This document shows, one piece after another, positions 25,697 through 33,802 of a stretch of 64,000 bases of DNA; position 1 is the stretch's first letter, and each line of letters begins with the position of its first letter. The translations under genes and the position numbers were made by a program. The DNA lies in the NCBI RefSeq assembly GCF_016862075.1, contig NZ_BOMG01000086.1:117526-181525 (forward strand), written 5' to 3'. Below the pieces are notes generated by a model. It worked only from the letters and a program-made list of their open reading frames with translations. It searched no databases and was not told the origin of the DNA. This DNA is from Actinoplanes couchii. GTDB lineage: Bacteria; Actinomycetota; Actinomycetes; Mycobacteriales; Micromonosporaceae.

Positions 25697-26445
25697 TGCC
25701 GCTCCCAGATTTTCTGGCTGGAGTCCAGCGGCTGGTCCAGGTCAGTGACAAGATGACCTGTCCAGAGCAGGTGAAGAACGGCTGCTCGCACGTAGGGTTC
25801 CGGGATATCGGGCAGACACTTAAAGGCGTCGCCAAGCGTTGTCCCGTCAAGGTTCTTCTCGCGCAGCCGAGCCAACGGCTCTTCGGGAATCAGCCAGGCT
25901 CTGCGGTATCCGGCCAGAAAACGCACGTTTTCCAGGCGTACCCGTGGCGGCTCGACCTCCACGCGGTAGTCCCACCCGCGGCCCTCCACAATCTCTCGCG
26001 TCCACGACAGGGTTGGGGCGATCTTGGGATGCTCCACGTACCGCGCAGGCTTTACATCGACAACGGCCGGGTTCCCAGTGGTCAGCAGCAGGTAGTCCGG
26101 CACATGCCTTCGCACGCGGTCCGTCTGTAGAGACAGCAGAAAGGGCTGAGAAACGATCCCAAGCACGGACGGATCAAAGTCGGCCAGAAGTAGTCGCGAC
26201 AGTTCCAGACGAGATTCATACGTAACATGCTGCTTCTGGGTACTCGACCAGTAATGCCCAGAATAGTGCCTTTGACCCCGATACCACCGGAATACCCGCC
26301 ACGGCGCTGCGCACGCCATTACGTCGACGGGAGCGGAGGTCCAGGGAATGTCGGACTCCAATTTCCCGTCTTCGCGTCGAATGCTGACGAGCGCACAGCG
26401 CCCGCCCGCACCCTGGAGGCTTTCCTTGGCGGAGTCTTTCACCAC
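25693..26445 (-). CDS. tnsA: TnsA-like endonuclease
   Basis: A 250-residue protein with the TnsA restriction-like fold. Putative catalytic residues are Glu77 (YESRLE), Asp117 (HVPDYLL) and the VDVK pair ending Lys132, the order seen in TnsA of Tn7. TnsA cuts the 5' ends of the element and, with TnsB, permits cut-and-paste rather than replicative transposition. A helical C-terminal half follows, as in TnsA, where it contacts TnsC. The GTG start at 26445 has no good ribosome binding site, so a start within the next 40 codons is possible. It is the first gene of the operon and lies closest to the element's right end. Confidence 0.88.
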   Translation of the reverse strand: MVKDSAKESLQGAGGRCALVSIRREDGKLESDIPWTSAPVDVMACAAPWRVFRWYRGQRHYSGHYWSSTQKQHVTYESRLELSRLLLADFDPSVLGIVSQPFLLSLQTDRVRRHVPDYLLLTTGNPAVVDVKPARYVEHPKIAPTLSWTREIVEGRGWDYRVEVEPPRVRLENVRFLAGYRRAWLIPEEPLARLREKNLDGTTLGDAFKCLPDIPEPYVRAAVLHLLWTGHLVTDLDQPLDSSQKIWERQ

Positions 26446-26554
26446 TCAAGTCGAGCACGCGAAACATCTGGGCGACTAAGCCCTGAAACTAGATCCAACC
26501 TATCGAGCGATAGTCATATATCACAGATGCCATTAATAGCATTTATCGGACGAA

Positions 26555-26688
26555 AGTCCACCCATGTCGCACATGGCGTCATGGTGGACATGAAAGACAG
26601 GATTCCTGCCAGTCTCACGAACGATGCGACATGTCCTATCCATGTCGCATCAGGTCTGAGATTGTCCTACGGTTCGTGAGACTCTACA
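26555..26688. repeat. Tn7-like right end with repeated binding motifs
   Basis: CCATGTCGCA occurs directly at 26562-26571 and 26640-26649, and inverted (TGCGACATG) at 26625-26633. The last two form GATGCGACATG-N7-CATGTCGCATC (26623-26651). AGTCTCACGAAC (26611-26622) is repeated inverted at 26672-26683. Read on the minus strand the end starts TGTAGAG at 26688. Such arrays are the expected TnsB binding sites. The region 26461-26560 is markedly A/T-rich compared with its surroundings. Confidence 0.55.
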
Positions 26689-26695
26689 GAGTGGG

Positions 26696-28168
26696 TCAGA
26701 TTGCCATGTCTACGAAGCGGGACAAGTGCAGCTGGGCGGCCACCGTGATGGTGTCGGTGGGGCCGTTTCGGTGCTTTGCCACGATGAAGTCCGCCTCGCC
26801 GGCGCGTGGGGACTCCTTGTCGTAGTAGTCGTCTCGGTGCAGCAGGATCACCACGTCAGCGTCCTGCTCGATCGAGCCTGACTCACGCAAGTCGGACAGC
26901 TGGGGGCGCTTGTCGGTTCGCTGTTCGGGGCCACGGTTCAGCTGGCTCACGCCGATCACCGGGCACTCGATCTCCTTGGCCAGCAGCTTCAGACCACGGG
27001 AGAGTTCCGAGACCTCCTGCTGACGGCTCTCGGTCTTCTTCGGCGAGGACATCAGCTGGAGATAGTCGATCACCAGCATCCGCAGGTTGTGACGCTGCTT
27101 CAGACGTCGCGCCTTGGCCCGGATCTCCATCAGGTTCATGTTCGGGGTGTCGTCCACGAAGATCGGCGCCTGACTGATCTCGCCCATCCGCCGGGCCAGC
27201 TTGGTCCAGTCGTCGTCGGAGAGCTGGCCGGACCGGAGAGTGTGCAGCGGCACCCGTGCCTCGGCGGACAGCAACCGCATCACCATCTCGATCTTGCTCA
27301 TTTCCAGCGAGAAGATGGCACTGGCGTGACCGTGCTGGATCGCCGCGTTACGGGCGAAGTCCATGCTCGCTGTCGACTTACCGAGACCGGGGCGGCCGGC
27401 CACGATGATCAGCTGGCCGGCGTGCAGCCCGTTCAGCAGACGGTCCAGGTCGGCGAACCCGGTCGGCACGCCGGTCATCACACCACCGGACGCGCCCACC
27501 GCCTCGATCTCGTCGAGGGTCGGCTGCAGCATGTCACCGAGTGCCGCGTAATCCTCGCTGACCCGTTTCTCGGTGACGTCGTAGATCGCCTGCTGGGCCA
27601 GGTCGACGATGTCGTCGACGTCACGGCCACCGTTCCCACCCGTACCGTAACCGAGTTGGGTGATCTTGGTCCCAGCCTCGACGAGGCGACGCAGGATGGC
27701 ACGCTCGGAGACGATGCGGGCGTAGTACGACGCGTTCGCCGCGGTCGGCACGCTCTCGATCAGCGTGTGCAGGTAGGGCACACCGCCGATGCGCTGCAGC
27801 TCACCGGAGTCGGCGAGCGCGGCGGCCACGGTCAGGGCGTCGGCCGGCTCGCCCCGCCCGTACAGATCGAGGATGACGTCGTAGATGGTCGCGTGGACCG
27901 GCCGGTAGAAGTCGTTGACCTTGAGAATCTCCACGACGTCGGCGATGGCGTCCTTGGACAGGAGCATGCCGCCGAGCACACCCTGCTCGGCTGCGACGTC
28001 CTGCGGCGGCGCCTTGTCGAACCCGCCACCACCGCCCCCGCCGCCGCCCTCCTGAGGACCTTTCCCGCCGCCGCCTTTGAAGCCGCCGCCCCCGTTGAAG
28101 GAACCGCCGCCACCCCCGGATGCGGCCGGTGGCCGTGACTCAGACCTCGCGTCGTCGGTGATCGACAC
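26696..28168 (-). CDS. dnaB: Replicative DNA helicase DnaB
   Basis: The 490-residue replicative helicase. I use GTG 28168 because GGAGGGGGAG lies just before it. Residues 18-50 are an unusual Gly-rich linker before the conserved N-terminal domain, which begins near PQDVAAEQGVLGGMLL. The RecA-like motor domain has Walker A GRPGLGKS (258-265, Lys264) and Walker B LVIDY (365-369). No intein interrupts the gene, unlike dnaB of M. tuberculosis. DnaB unwinds the fork and works with SSB, encoded 6 kb away. The stop codon is about 7 bp from the end of the Tn7-like element, so any native terminator has been displaced or replaced by the palindromic end. Confidence 0.95.
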   Translation of the reverse strand: MSITDDARSESRPPAASGGGGGSFNGGGGFKGGGGKGPQEGGGGGGGGGFDKAPPQDVAAEQGVLGGMLLSKDAIADVVEILKVNDFYRPVHATIYDVILDLYGRGEPADALTVAAALADSGELQRIGGVPYLHTLIESVPTAANASYYARIVSERAILRRLVEAGTKITQLGYGTGGNGGRDVDDIVDLAQQAIYDVTEKRVSEDYAALGDMLQPTLDEIEAVGASGGVMTGVPTGFADLDRLLNGLHAGQLIIVAGRPGLGKSTASMDFARNAAIQHGHASAIFSLEMSKIEMVMRLLSAEARVPLHTLRSGQLSDDDWTKLARRMGEISQAPIFVDDTPNMNLMEIRAKARRLKQRHNLRMLVIDYLQLMSSPKKTESRQQEVSELSRGLKLLAKEIECPVIGVSQLNRGPEQRTDKRPQLSDLRESGSIEQDADVVILLHRDDYYDKESPRAGEADFIVAKHRNGPTDTITVAAQLHLSRFVDMAI

Positions 28169-28265
28169 CCGAACTCCCCCTCCACTCGGCCACGCCGCTC
28201 GCTCGATCGAACCCGCCTCGGTACAACCCATTCGACTGATCCCGCTCAGGATTCAGCGCTCCAGT

Positions 28266-28365
28266 CCGACCACGTCCGCGAGGACCCGAGCAGGCCAGCG
28301 AGGGCCCGATCACATCCGGGAGGAGCCGATCAGGTCCGTGAGGATCCGATCAAGTCCGCGAGTGA
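28266..28365. repeat. Five 20-bp tandem repeats upstream of dnaB
   Basis: Five head-to-tail units of exactly 20 bases at 28266, 28286, 28306, 28326 and 28346, consensus CCGATCANGTCCGCGAGGAN. Units differ by a few substitutions but never in length. They lie 98-197 bases upstream of the dnaB start and next to DnaA-box-like words. The layout resembles iterons; the bound protein, if any, is unknown. Confidence 0.7.
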
Positions 28366-28411
28366 GGCTGCACCACTCTACGAATCCGGTCGCCCGCGGC
28401 CCAACTGCCGC

Positions 28412-28540
28412 GGTGGACAAGTCTTGGGACAACCTGTGGACAGCTCCGGCGACTTCTGTGGGTAGCCCTGTGAATACGGTGTGGATAACTTTTGGCAACG
28501 GCAAACTCGACCAGGTGTTTCGTTCTCCACACCTGTGGAG
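28412..28540. promoter_or_regulatory. Cluster of DnaA-box-like sites
   Basis: GGTGGACAA (28412-28420), TGTGGACAG (28435-28443), TGTGGATAA (28480-28488, the exact complement of the classic TTATCCACA box) and TTCTCCACA (28523-28531), the last forming a CTCCACA-CC-TGTGGAG hairpin with 28534-28540. They lie between dnaB and the divergent large gene. Confidence 0.5.
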
Positions 28541-28639
28541 GGCAGAAAAGGTTCCGGATCTGCTGAAATACCGACTCGGGTGAGCAAGCAGTCGCGCTGA
28601 GGCGTTGCGGTTCTGCCCCGCGCACGTCACCCTTTTCAG

Positions 28640-31600
28640 GTGGACCAACGGGAGTGGGACTACGGCACCCGCATGTCGCGCCCTCGGCGCGCTGCGGGGT
28701 CTTGGCCCACCCGTGAACCGGAGGTCCAGGATCCGGAGCCCCGCTGGTCGTCACTCACCGACACCGGCAGCATGGCTCCCAGCGACGAAGCACTCACCTG
28801 GCAGCGCCGTGCCGACGACTGGGCGCAGCAGGCCGAGGTCGAGCCGTACAACGGCGGTGGCCAGGCCATCGAGCCGGCGAACCGGTGGTCGGCCGAGGTC
28901 GGCACCACGGGTGGCCGGTCCACCTTCCCGGCCGACGGCGCCGGCTGGCGCACCCAGACCGCCGAGTGGCGGGCGACCGGGGCGCGCTGGCGGCAGACCA
29001 CCGAGTGGCGCTCGTCCACCGGCTCGCACGTGTGGCGTTCCACCACCGAGGCCTGGCAGGGCGACGACGAGGACGACCCGCAGAACGGCCGCGAGCCGGG
29101 CGGCCGGGAGCAGCAGCAGCCCGCGATCGCCGGGACCGCGTGGCCGACCCCGGGCACCGAGACCGAGCCGGAGACCCCGTCCTGGCGCCGGTCGGCGGCC
29201 GAGCAGGCCCCCTCCTGGCGGCAGTCCGCACCGGAGCCGACGCCGTCCTGGCAGCAGTCACCGGCCCCGTCGTCCTCCTGGCAGCAGTCACCAGCGCCGG
29301 CCTCGCCCGACCCCACGCCGTCGTGGCGGCAGTCGCCGTCCGACTCCACCCCCTCGTGGCGGCAGTCGCCGTCCGAGCAGACCCCGTCGTGGCGCCAGAC
29401 CCCGCCGGAGCAGACCCCGTCCTGGCGCCAGCCGGCAGCGGAGCAGCGGCAGCCGGCGGCGGAGCAGCGGCAGCCGGAGCCGGACCCGGCACCGTCGTGG
29501 CGGCAGTCCGAGCCCGAGACACCGTCCTGGCGGCAGCGGTCCGAGCCGGAGACCCCGTCCTGGCAGCGCAACGACCCGGACGATTCGACGTCCTGGCGGC
29601 GGCGCGCCGACGGCCCGTCCGCGACCACCCCGGTCGAGCAGACCTGGTCGTCGGGCGGCAGTTCGTGGCAGCAGCCGTCCGGTTCGACGCCGTCGTGGCA
29701 GCAGTCCTCCGGCCGGACCCCGTCGTGGCAGGAGCAGTCCTCCCCGACACCGTCCTGGCAGCAACCCCAGCAGACGCCCTCCTGGCAGCAGCCGTCCGGT
29801 TCGACCCCGTCCCGGCGCCGTGCCGAGGACACCGGGTCCTGGTCCGCCGCGCCCACGTCCGGCGTCTCCCGGTCGGATCGGGCCGACCGCACCCCGCCCG
29901 GCGAGAACACCGGCGGCATCACCCGCTGGGAGCGCACCGACGCACCCGGCTGGCAGCGTTCGGCCGCCGACGACGCCCGGCACCTGGTGCGCGAGGACGA
30001 CCGGGCCGCCTGGCGCCGCGACGCCGGTTACAGCGAGCGGCCCACCCGGATGGGCCGGCGGCGGGCCGCCGAGGCCGGCACCGCGCCGTCCGGTGGCACC
30101 GGCTGGACCAGCGGTGCCGAGGCTCCGTCCGACGGCTGGGCCGGGCACGACGACACCGGCGGCTTCACCCGCTCCGACAGCGGGCCGGCGGCACCGAGCT
30201 GGGGCACCCGGTCCGGCACGCCGTCGCGGCGGGACCGGCGGCGGGCCGCCGAGGAGGCCCGTCCGGAGCCCGCCCGCTCCGACCTGTCGCGCACCGACAT
30301 CGGTCGTCCCGAGCGGTCCCGCCCGGACCAGGGCCGCGGCGATCAGGGCCGTCCCGAGCAGGGTCGTCCGGATCAGGGCCGTCCCGATCAGTCCCGCGCC
30401 GACCTGGGCCGCCCGGACCGGTCCCGCACCGACATCGGGCGGACCGAGGACACCGGGCGCCGCGAGGCCGGCCCGAAGCGGGGCCCGGCGAAGGGCCGCC
30501 CGCGCTACAACGCCAACACCACGAACTGGCGCGAGGACACCGCCTCGTGGGACGGCGACCAGGACACCAGCAACTGGACCCGGGATCCGGACACCGGTCA
30601 GTGGAGCCGCGCCGAGGACGACCCCCGGGTGCTGGCGTGGCGTGCCGAGGCGGCCCGCCGCGAGGCCGTCAAGCCCGCCACCGAGGAGCCGGCGGAGGAA
30701 CCGGACGAGCAGCCGCCACCCGGCAACCGGCCCCGGAGCGCCCAGCCCGGCCCGGCCGAGGAGCCCCGTCGCCGCCGCCGGGTGGACGACGACGGCCCCG
30801 GCCCGCAGCGTTTCGACGAGCCGGCCGACTTCGAGCCCCGGCAGAGCCGTCGCCGTGGCGCCGAGCCGGAGGGCCGTCCCGGTCCCCGCCCGCCGCAGTG
30901 GCAGGACCCGGCGCCGGCCGGCTACCGCGAGGAGCAGCCGGACGGTTACGGGCAGTCCTATCCGCCTCCGCAGCAGCGGCGCAGTGGTTTCGGCAGTGCC
31001 GCCCGGGAGCTTCCGGCCGGTCCGTCCGCGCAGCCTCAGCGTCCCGCCTTCGGCGGTCCGGCCAGGGAACTTCCGGCAGGTCCGTCGGCTCAGCCCCAGC
31101 GGCCCGCTTTCGGTGGCCCGCAACGCGAGCTTCCGGCAGGTCCGTCGTCGTACGGGAACGGAGCCGGCCCGTCGTCGGCCGCGTCCGCTTCGGCGGCACC
31201 GTCCTGGTCCGACCAGGAGCGCCGCCAGCGCCCGGCCGCCCCGTCCTGGGACGACCAGCAGCGCTCGGGCGGCTCCTCGTGGGACGAGCAGGAGCGCCCG
31301 CAACGCCCCGGCTCCTCGTGGGACGAGCAGGAGCGCCAGCAGCGTTCCGGCGCCCCGTCGTGGGAGGACGCCTCGTCGTGGGGTGAGCCGGAGCGCCCGC
31401 AGCGTCCGGTGAGCGGCCCGGCGTGGTCCGCCGATCAGGAACGCCCCCAGCAGCCTCCCCAGCGCCCCGTCAGCGGCCCGGCATGGGCAGACCGGGATCC
31501 GGGGCAGCAGAGCCCGCAGCGGCCCGCCTACGGCGATCCCGGCCCCGATCCGTCGCGCCGCGACCCGGGTCCGTCCCGGGACGACCGCTGGGACCAGGGT

Positions 31601-32770
31601 CAGTCGTGGGACGACCGTCGCGATCAGGGTCAGCGGGGCGACCGCCGGGAGCAGGGCTCGTCGTGGGACGACCAGGATCGTCGCCCGCCGCCGCAGCAGC
31701 GGTCCGGCGAGCGGCCCGCCTGGGCGCAGTCGTCGTCGAACCAGCCGGTCAGTGGCCCCGCCTGGCGGGATCAGGATCGGTCGCAGCCGGGTTCGTCCCG
31801 GATCCCGTCCCAGCCGCCCGGCTACGACACGCCGCCCGGCGGCGGTTCCGGCCGCCCGGCGTACGGCGCCCGGGAACTGCCCGCCGGCAGTGCCGCGCCG
31901 AGCTGGTCCGAGCAGCAGAAACCCGCCTACGGCGGGGCCGACCCGCTCGATGAGCGGCCGGGCCGGCGTGGTTACGACGATCCGCCGCCCGCCGGTGGTG
32001 GACTCGGTGGCCGTCCGCCGCTCGCGGACTGGCTCGCCACGGAACGCGCCGACCGGCGCGGAGCCGACTATCGGAACGCGGGCGCCGGGCAGGACGGTGA
32101 GACCGACTGGCGTCGACAGTTGTCCGGAGAACCTGCGGAGGGGGAGTCCCGCCGCTACAGCACGTCGGACTTTCCTCCCTTTCGGCCAAGCGGCTCAGCC
32201 TCGGTCGACGGAACGTCGAATCTGGCCCTGAGTGCCACCTCGGTGATCTCCACGGCGCCCGGCGCCGCGCCCTCCGGGGGCGGGACGGCTCTCGCCGTCG
32301 AGGAGGAGGACACCTCCTGGCCGCCTCGCCGGGCCGCAGGAGCGTTCCAGAACACCGGCGCGTTCCAGGGGCTCGGTTCGTACGAGCGCCGGCCGGTCAC
32401 CGACGACTACTTCACCACCAGCACCACGCCGAGTGACCTACTCGATCCGGACGACGAGGAGGACGAGGAGGACAACGGCACCCCGCTGGCCGCGGTCGGT
32501 TACACGGCCGCCTGGTACGGGGTGCCCGTCGTGCTCTTCGGTCTCGGCGCTCTGGTGGCCGGTTCCGGTCAGGGCAACGCGCTTGATTCGTTCACCAGCG
32601 CCGCGCCCGGGTTCGCGATCGCGATGGTGGTGAGCATGGCGTTCGCATACGGCCTGCGGTCAATCACGACGGCCTGGAAGTCGGCGAGCGTCGGCCTGGC
32701 CGCCGCGGTGGTCGGCGGCGGGCTGGCGACGGTCCTGAACTCGGCCCTCTCCGGCAACAGCCTGACCTAG
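28640..32770 (+). CDS. Large repetitive Pro/Gln/Trp-rich protein with C-terminal membrane helices
   Basis: A 1,376-residue protein from GTG 28640; an ATG at 28673 is possible, and no strong ribosome binding site is seen for either. Residues 1 to about 1270 are low-complexity and surely disordered. They comprise a zone of PSWRQ/PSWQQ repeats (about 175-400), a zone of RPDQGR-type repeats (about 555-600), three copies of an RELPAGPS...RPAFGG unit (about 788-836), and SWDEQER-type repeats (about 850-960). The last 90 residues form two or three hydrophobic helices after an acidic DDEEDEED segment, so the long tail probably lies in the cytoplasm as a membrane-tethered scaffold. Family not recognised; its constant place beside dnaB and ssb is the only functional hint. 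Confidence 0.8.
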   Translation: MDQREWDYGTRMSRPRRAAGSWPTREPEVQDPEPRWSSLTDTGSMAPSDEALTWQRRADDWAQQAEVEPYNGGGQAIEPANRWSAEVGTTGGRSTFPADGAGWRTQTAEWRATGARWRQTTEWRSSTGSHVWRSTTEAWQGDDEDDPQNGREPGGREQQQPAIAGTAWPTPGTETEPETPSWRRSAAEQAPSWRQSAPEPTPSWQQSPAPSSSWQQSPAPASPDPTPSWRQSPSDSTPSWRQSPSEQTPSWRQTPPEQTPSWRQPAAEQRQPAAEQRQPEPDPAPSWRQSEPETPSWRQRSEPETPSWQRNDPDDSTSWRRRADGPSATTPVEQTWSSGGSSWQQPSGSTPSWQQSSGRTPSWQEQSSPTPSWQQPQQTPSWQQPSGSTPSRRRAEDTGSWSAAPTSGVSRSDRADRTPPGENTGGITRWERTDAPGWQRSAADDARHLVREDDRAAWRRDAGYSERPTRMGRRRAAEAGTAPSGGTGWTSGAEAPSDGWAGHDDTGGFTRSDSGPAAPSWGTRSGTPSRRDRRRAAEEARPEPARSDLSRTDIGRPERSRPDQGRGDQGRPEQGRPDQGRPDQSRADLGRPDRSRTDIGRTEDTGRREAGPKRGPAKGRPRYNANTTNWREDTASWDGDQDTSNWTRDPDTGQWSRAEDDPRVLAWRAEAARREAVKPATEEPAEEPDEQPPPGNRPRSAQPGPAEEPRRRRRVDDDGPGPQRFDEPADFEPRQSRRRGAEPEGRPGPRPPQWQDPAPAGYREEQPDGYGQSYPPPQQRRSGFGSAARELPAGPSAQPQRPAFGGPARELPAGPSAQPQRPAFGGPQRELPAGPSSYGNGAGPSSAASASAAPSWSDQERRQRPAAPSWDDQQRSGGSSWDEQERPQRPGSSWDEQERQQRSGAPSWEDASSWGEPERPQRPVSGPAWSADQERPQQPPQRPVSGPAWADRDPGQQSPQRPAYGDPGPDPSRRDPGPSRDDRWDQGQSWDDRRDQGQRGDRREQGSSWDDQDRRPPPQQRSGERPAWAQSSSNQPVSGPAWRDQDRSQPGSSRIPSQPPGYDTPPGGGSGRPAYGARELPAGSAAPSWSEQQKPAYGGADPLDERPGRRGYDDPPPAGGGLGGRPPLADWLATERADRRGADYRNAGAGQDGETDWRRQLSGEPAEGESRRYSTSDFPPFRPSGSASVDGTSNLALSATSVISTAPGAAPSGGGTALAVEEEDTSWPPRRAAGAFQNTGAFQGLGSYERRPVTDDYFTTSTTPSDLLDPDDEEDEEDNGTPLAAVGYTAAWYGVPVVLFGLGALVAGSGQGNALDSFTSAAPGFAIAMVVSMAFAYGLRSITTAWKSASVGLAAAVVGGGLATVLNSALSGNSLT
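29170..29830 (+). repeat. Coding repeats encoding PSWRQ/PSWQQ motifs
   Basis: Some twenty degenerate units of 18-36 bases sharing a tcctggcggcag-type core, all in frame, so the array grows and shrinks without breaking the gene. Confidence 0.6.
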
Positions 32771-32831
32771 CCCGAAGACGGCAACGGCCTGGCCGGCACG
32801 GAGGCGGCAACAGCATGGCCCGGCGCGAAAG

Positions 32832-32864
<33 letters not shown>

Positions 32865-33011
32865 GATAGCCCGGCGCGGGAAGCGCCGACAGCCCGGCCC
32901 GGCACGGAGCCGGCAGACACTGACCCGACCAGGTCCGGCAACGACCCCGGCGCGCATAGAACACGCGAAAACGTACAGAACGCGCAAAGAAGACGCGCGG
33001 GCAAACGAAAC

Positions 33012-33040
33012 GGCGCGCCAGGCCGGAAGCCTGACGCGCC
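33012..33040 (-). terminator. Rho-independent terminator of the rpsF-ssb-rpsR-rplI operon
   Basis: On the minus strand GGCGCG-x-CAGGC pairs with GCCTG-x-CGCGCC through a 5-base loop, followed by GTTTCGTTT. It starts 19 bases after the rplI stop. Confidence 0.75.
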
Positions 33041-33058
33041 GTTCGCGCGTAGTCGGAA

Positions 33059-33508
33059 CTACTTGGCGGCGACGACGTTCACCGGGAACGTCGCGGTCAC
33101 CTCGGGGTGCAGCTTGACCTGCACGTTGTACGAGCCGGTGGTCTTGATGTGACCGGGCAGCTCGAGACGACGGCGGTCGAGGGCCGGGCCGCCGGCGGTC
33201 TTGACCGCGTCGACGATCTCGGCCGGGGTGATCGAGCCGAAGAGACGGCCGCCGGTGCCGGAGCGCGCCTTCAGCGTGACCTTGAGGCCGGACAGCTGGC
33301 CCTTGACCTCGTTGGCCTGGCCCAGGTCCCGGATCTCACGAGCCTCGCGGGCCCGCTTGATCACGACGACCTGCTTCTCCGCGCCCTTGGTCCACAGGAT
33401 CGCGAACCCCTGGGGGAGAAGGTAGTTGCGGCCGTAACCGTTCTTCACCTCGACGATGTCGCCGGGGGTGCCGAGGCCGGACACTTCCTGAGTGAGGATG
33501 ATCTTCAT
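33059..33508 (-). CDS. rplI: 50S ribosomal protein L9
   Basis: A 149-residue L9, the normal length. The N-terminal domain (MKIILTQEVSGLG...YGRNYLLPQGFA) is the conserved rRNA-binding part; a long connecting helix (about 42-75) joins it to the C-terminal domain. L9 binds 23S rRNA near the L1 stalk and supports reading-frame fidelity. It is the last gene of the S6-SSB-S18-L9 operon, 14 bases after rpsR, and is followed by a terminator. Confidence 0.97.
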   Translation of the reverse strand: MKIILTQEVSGLGTPGDIVEVKNGYGRNYLLPQGFAILWTKGAEKQVVVIKRAREAREIRDLGQANEVKGQLSGLKVTLKARSGTGGRLFGSITPAEIVDAVKTAGGPALDRRRLELPGHIKTTGSYNVQVKLHPEVTATFPVNVVAAK

Positions 33509-33522
33509 CTGGATGTCCTCTC

Positions 33523-33762
33523 TCAGCGCGCCGTGGCCGTGTACGGCAGGAGCGCCATCTCGCGGGCGTTCTTGACCGCGCGGGCGATCTGCCGCTGCTG
33601 CTGGGAGGTCACACCGGTGACGCGGCGGGCACGAATCTTGCCGCGGTCGGAGATGAACTTCCGCAGGAGCGCGGTGTCCTTGTAGTCGATGTAGGTGATC
33701 CCGTCCTTGTCGAGCGGGTTCACCTTCTTCTTCGGCTTGCGAAGCGCAGCAGCCTTAGCCAT
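33523..33762 (-). CDS. rpsR: 30S ribosomal protein S18, zinc-free (C-minus) type
   Basis: A 79-residue S18. The core IDYKDTALLRKFISDRGKIRARRVTG is canonical and binds S6 and 16S rRNA in the platform of the small subunit. It has no cysteine: the C-x-x-C of zinc-binding S18 is replaced by NPLDKDG near residue 15, and the later Cys/His positions read TSQQQ. It therefore represents the zinc-independent form, although it is in the main rpsF operon. Located 40 bases after ssb. Confidence 0.97.
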   Translation of the reverse strand: MAKAAALRKPKKKVNPLDKDGITYIDYKDTALLRKFISDRGKIRARRVTGVTSQQQRQIARAVKNAREMALLPYTATAR

Positions 33763-33802
33763 TGCTCAAACTCCTGATTGTGATCCTGAAAGCCCGGAGG
33801 GC

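Larger units (their letters stand above)
17314..26688 (-). mobile_element. Tn7-like transposon next to dnaB (right end seen, left end not found)
   Basis: The core is tnsA-tnsB-tnsC-tniQ, all on the minus strand with 4-base overlaps, followed by at least two further genes on the same strand. The proposed right terminus is at 26688, about 7 bp from the dnaB stop, beginning TGTAGAG when read inward. As in Tn7, tnsA is nearest the end next to the target gene. The listed left boundary is only the last gene clearly in line with the operon. The element may extend further left, even past the window, because no matching left terminus or target duplication was identified. Confidence 0.7.
28169..28639. 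other. 471-base divergent intergenic region
   Basis: It separates dnaB from the 1,376-residue gene and holds the 20-bp repeats and DnaA-box-like sites listed separately. Clear -35/-10 boxes for either gene were not identified. No RNA gene seen. Confidence 0.5.

Noticed and set aside
28266..28365. 20-bp repeats considered as a CRISPR array
   Set aside because: Units are head to tail with no spacers and differ by substitutions, so they are tandem iteron-like repeats.
28660..31303. Long minus-strand and other-frame open frames opposite the repetitive giant gene
   Set aside because: Low-complexity repeats keep several frames open. Only the plus-strand frame ends in sensible membrane helices and has an acidic juxtamembrane segment.
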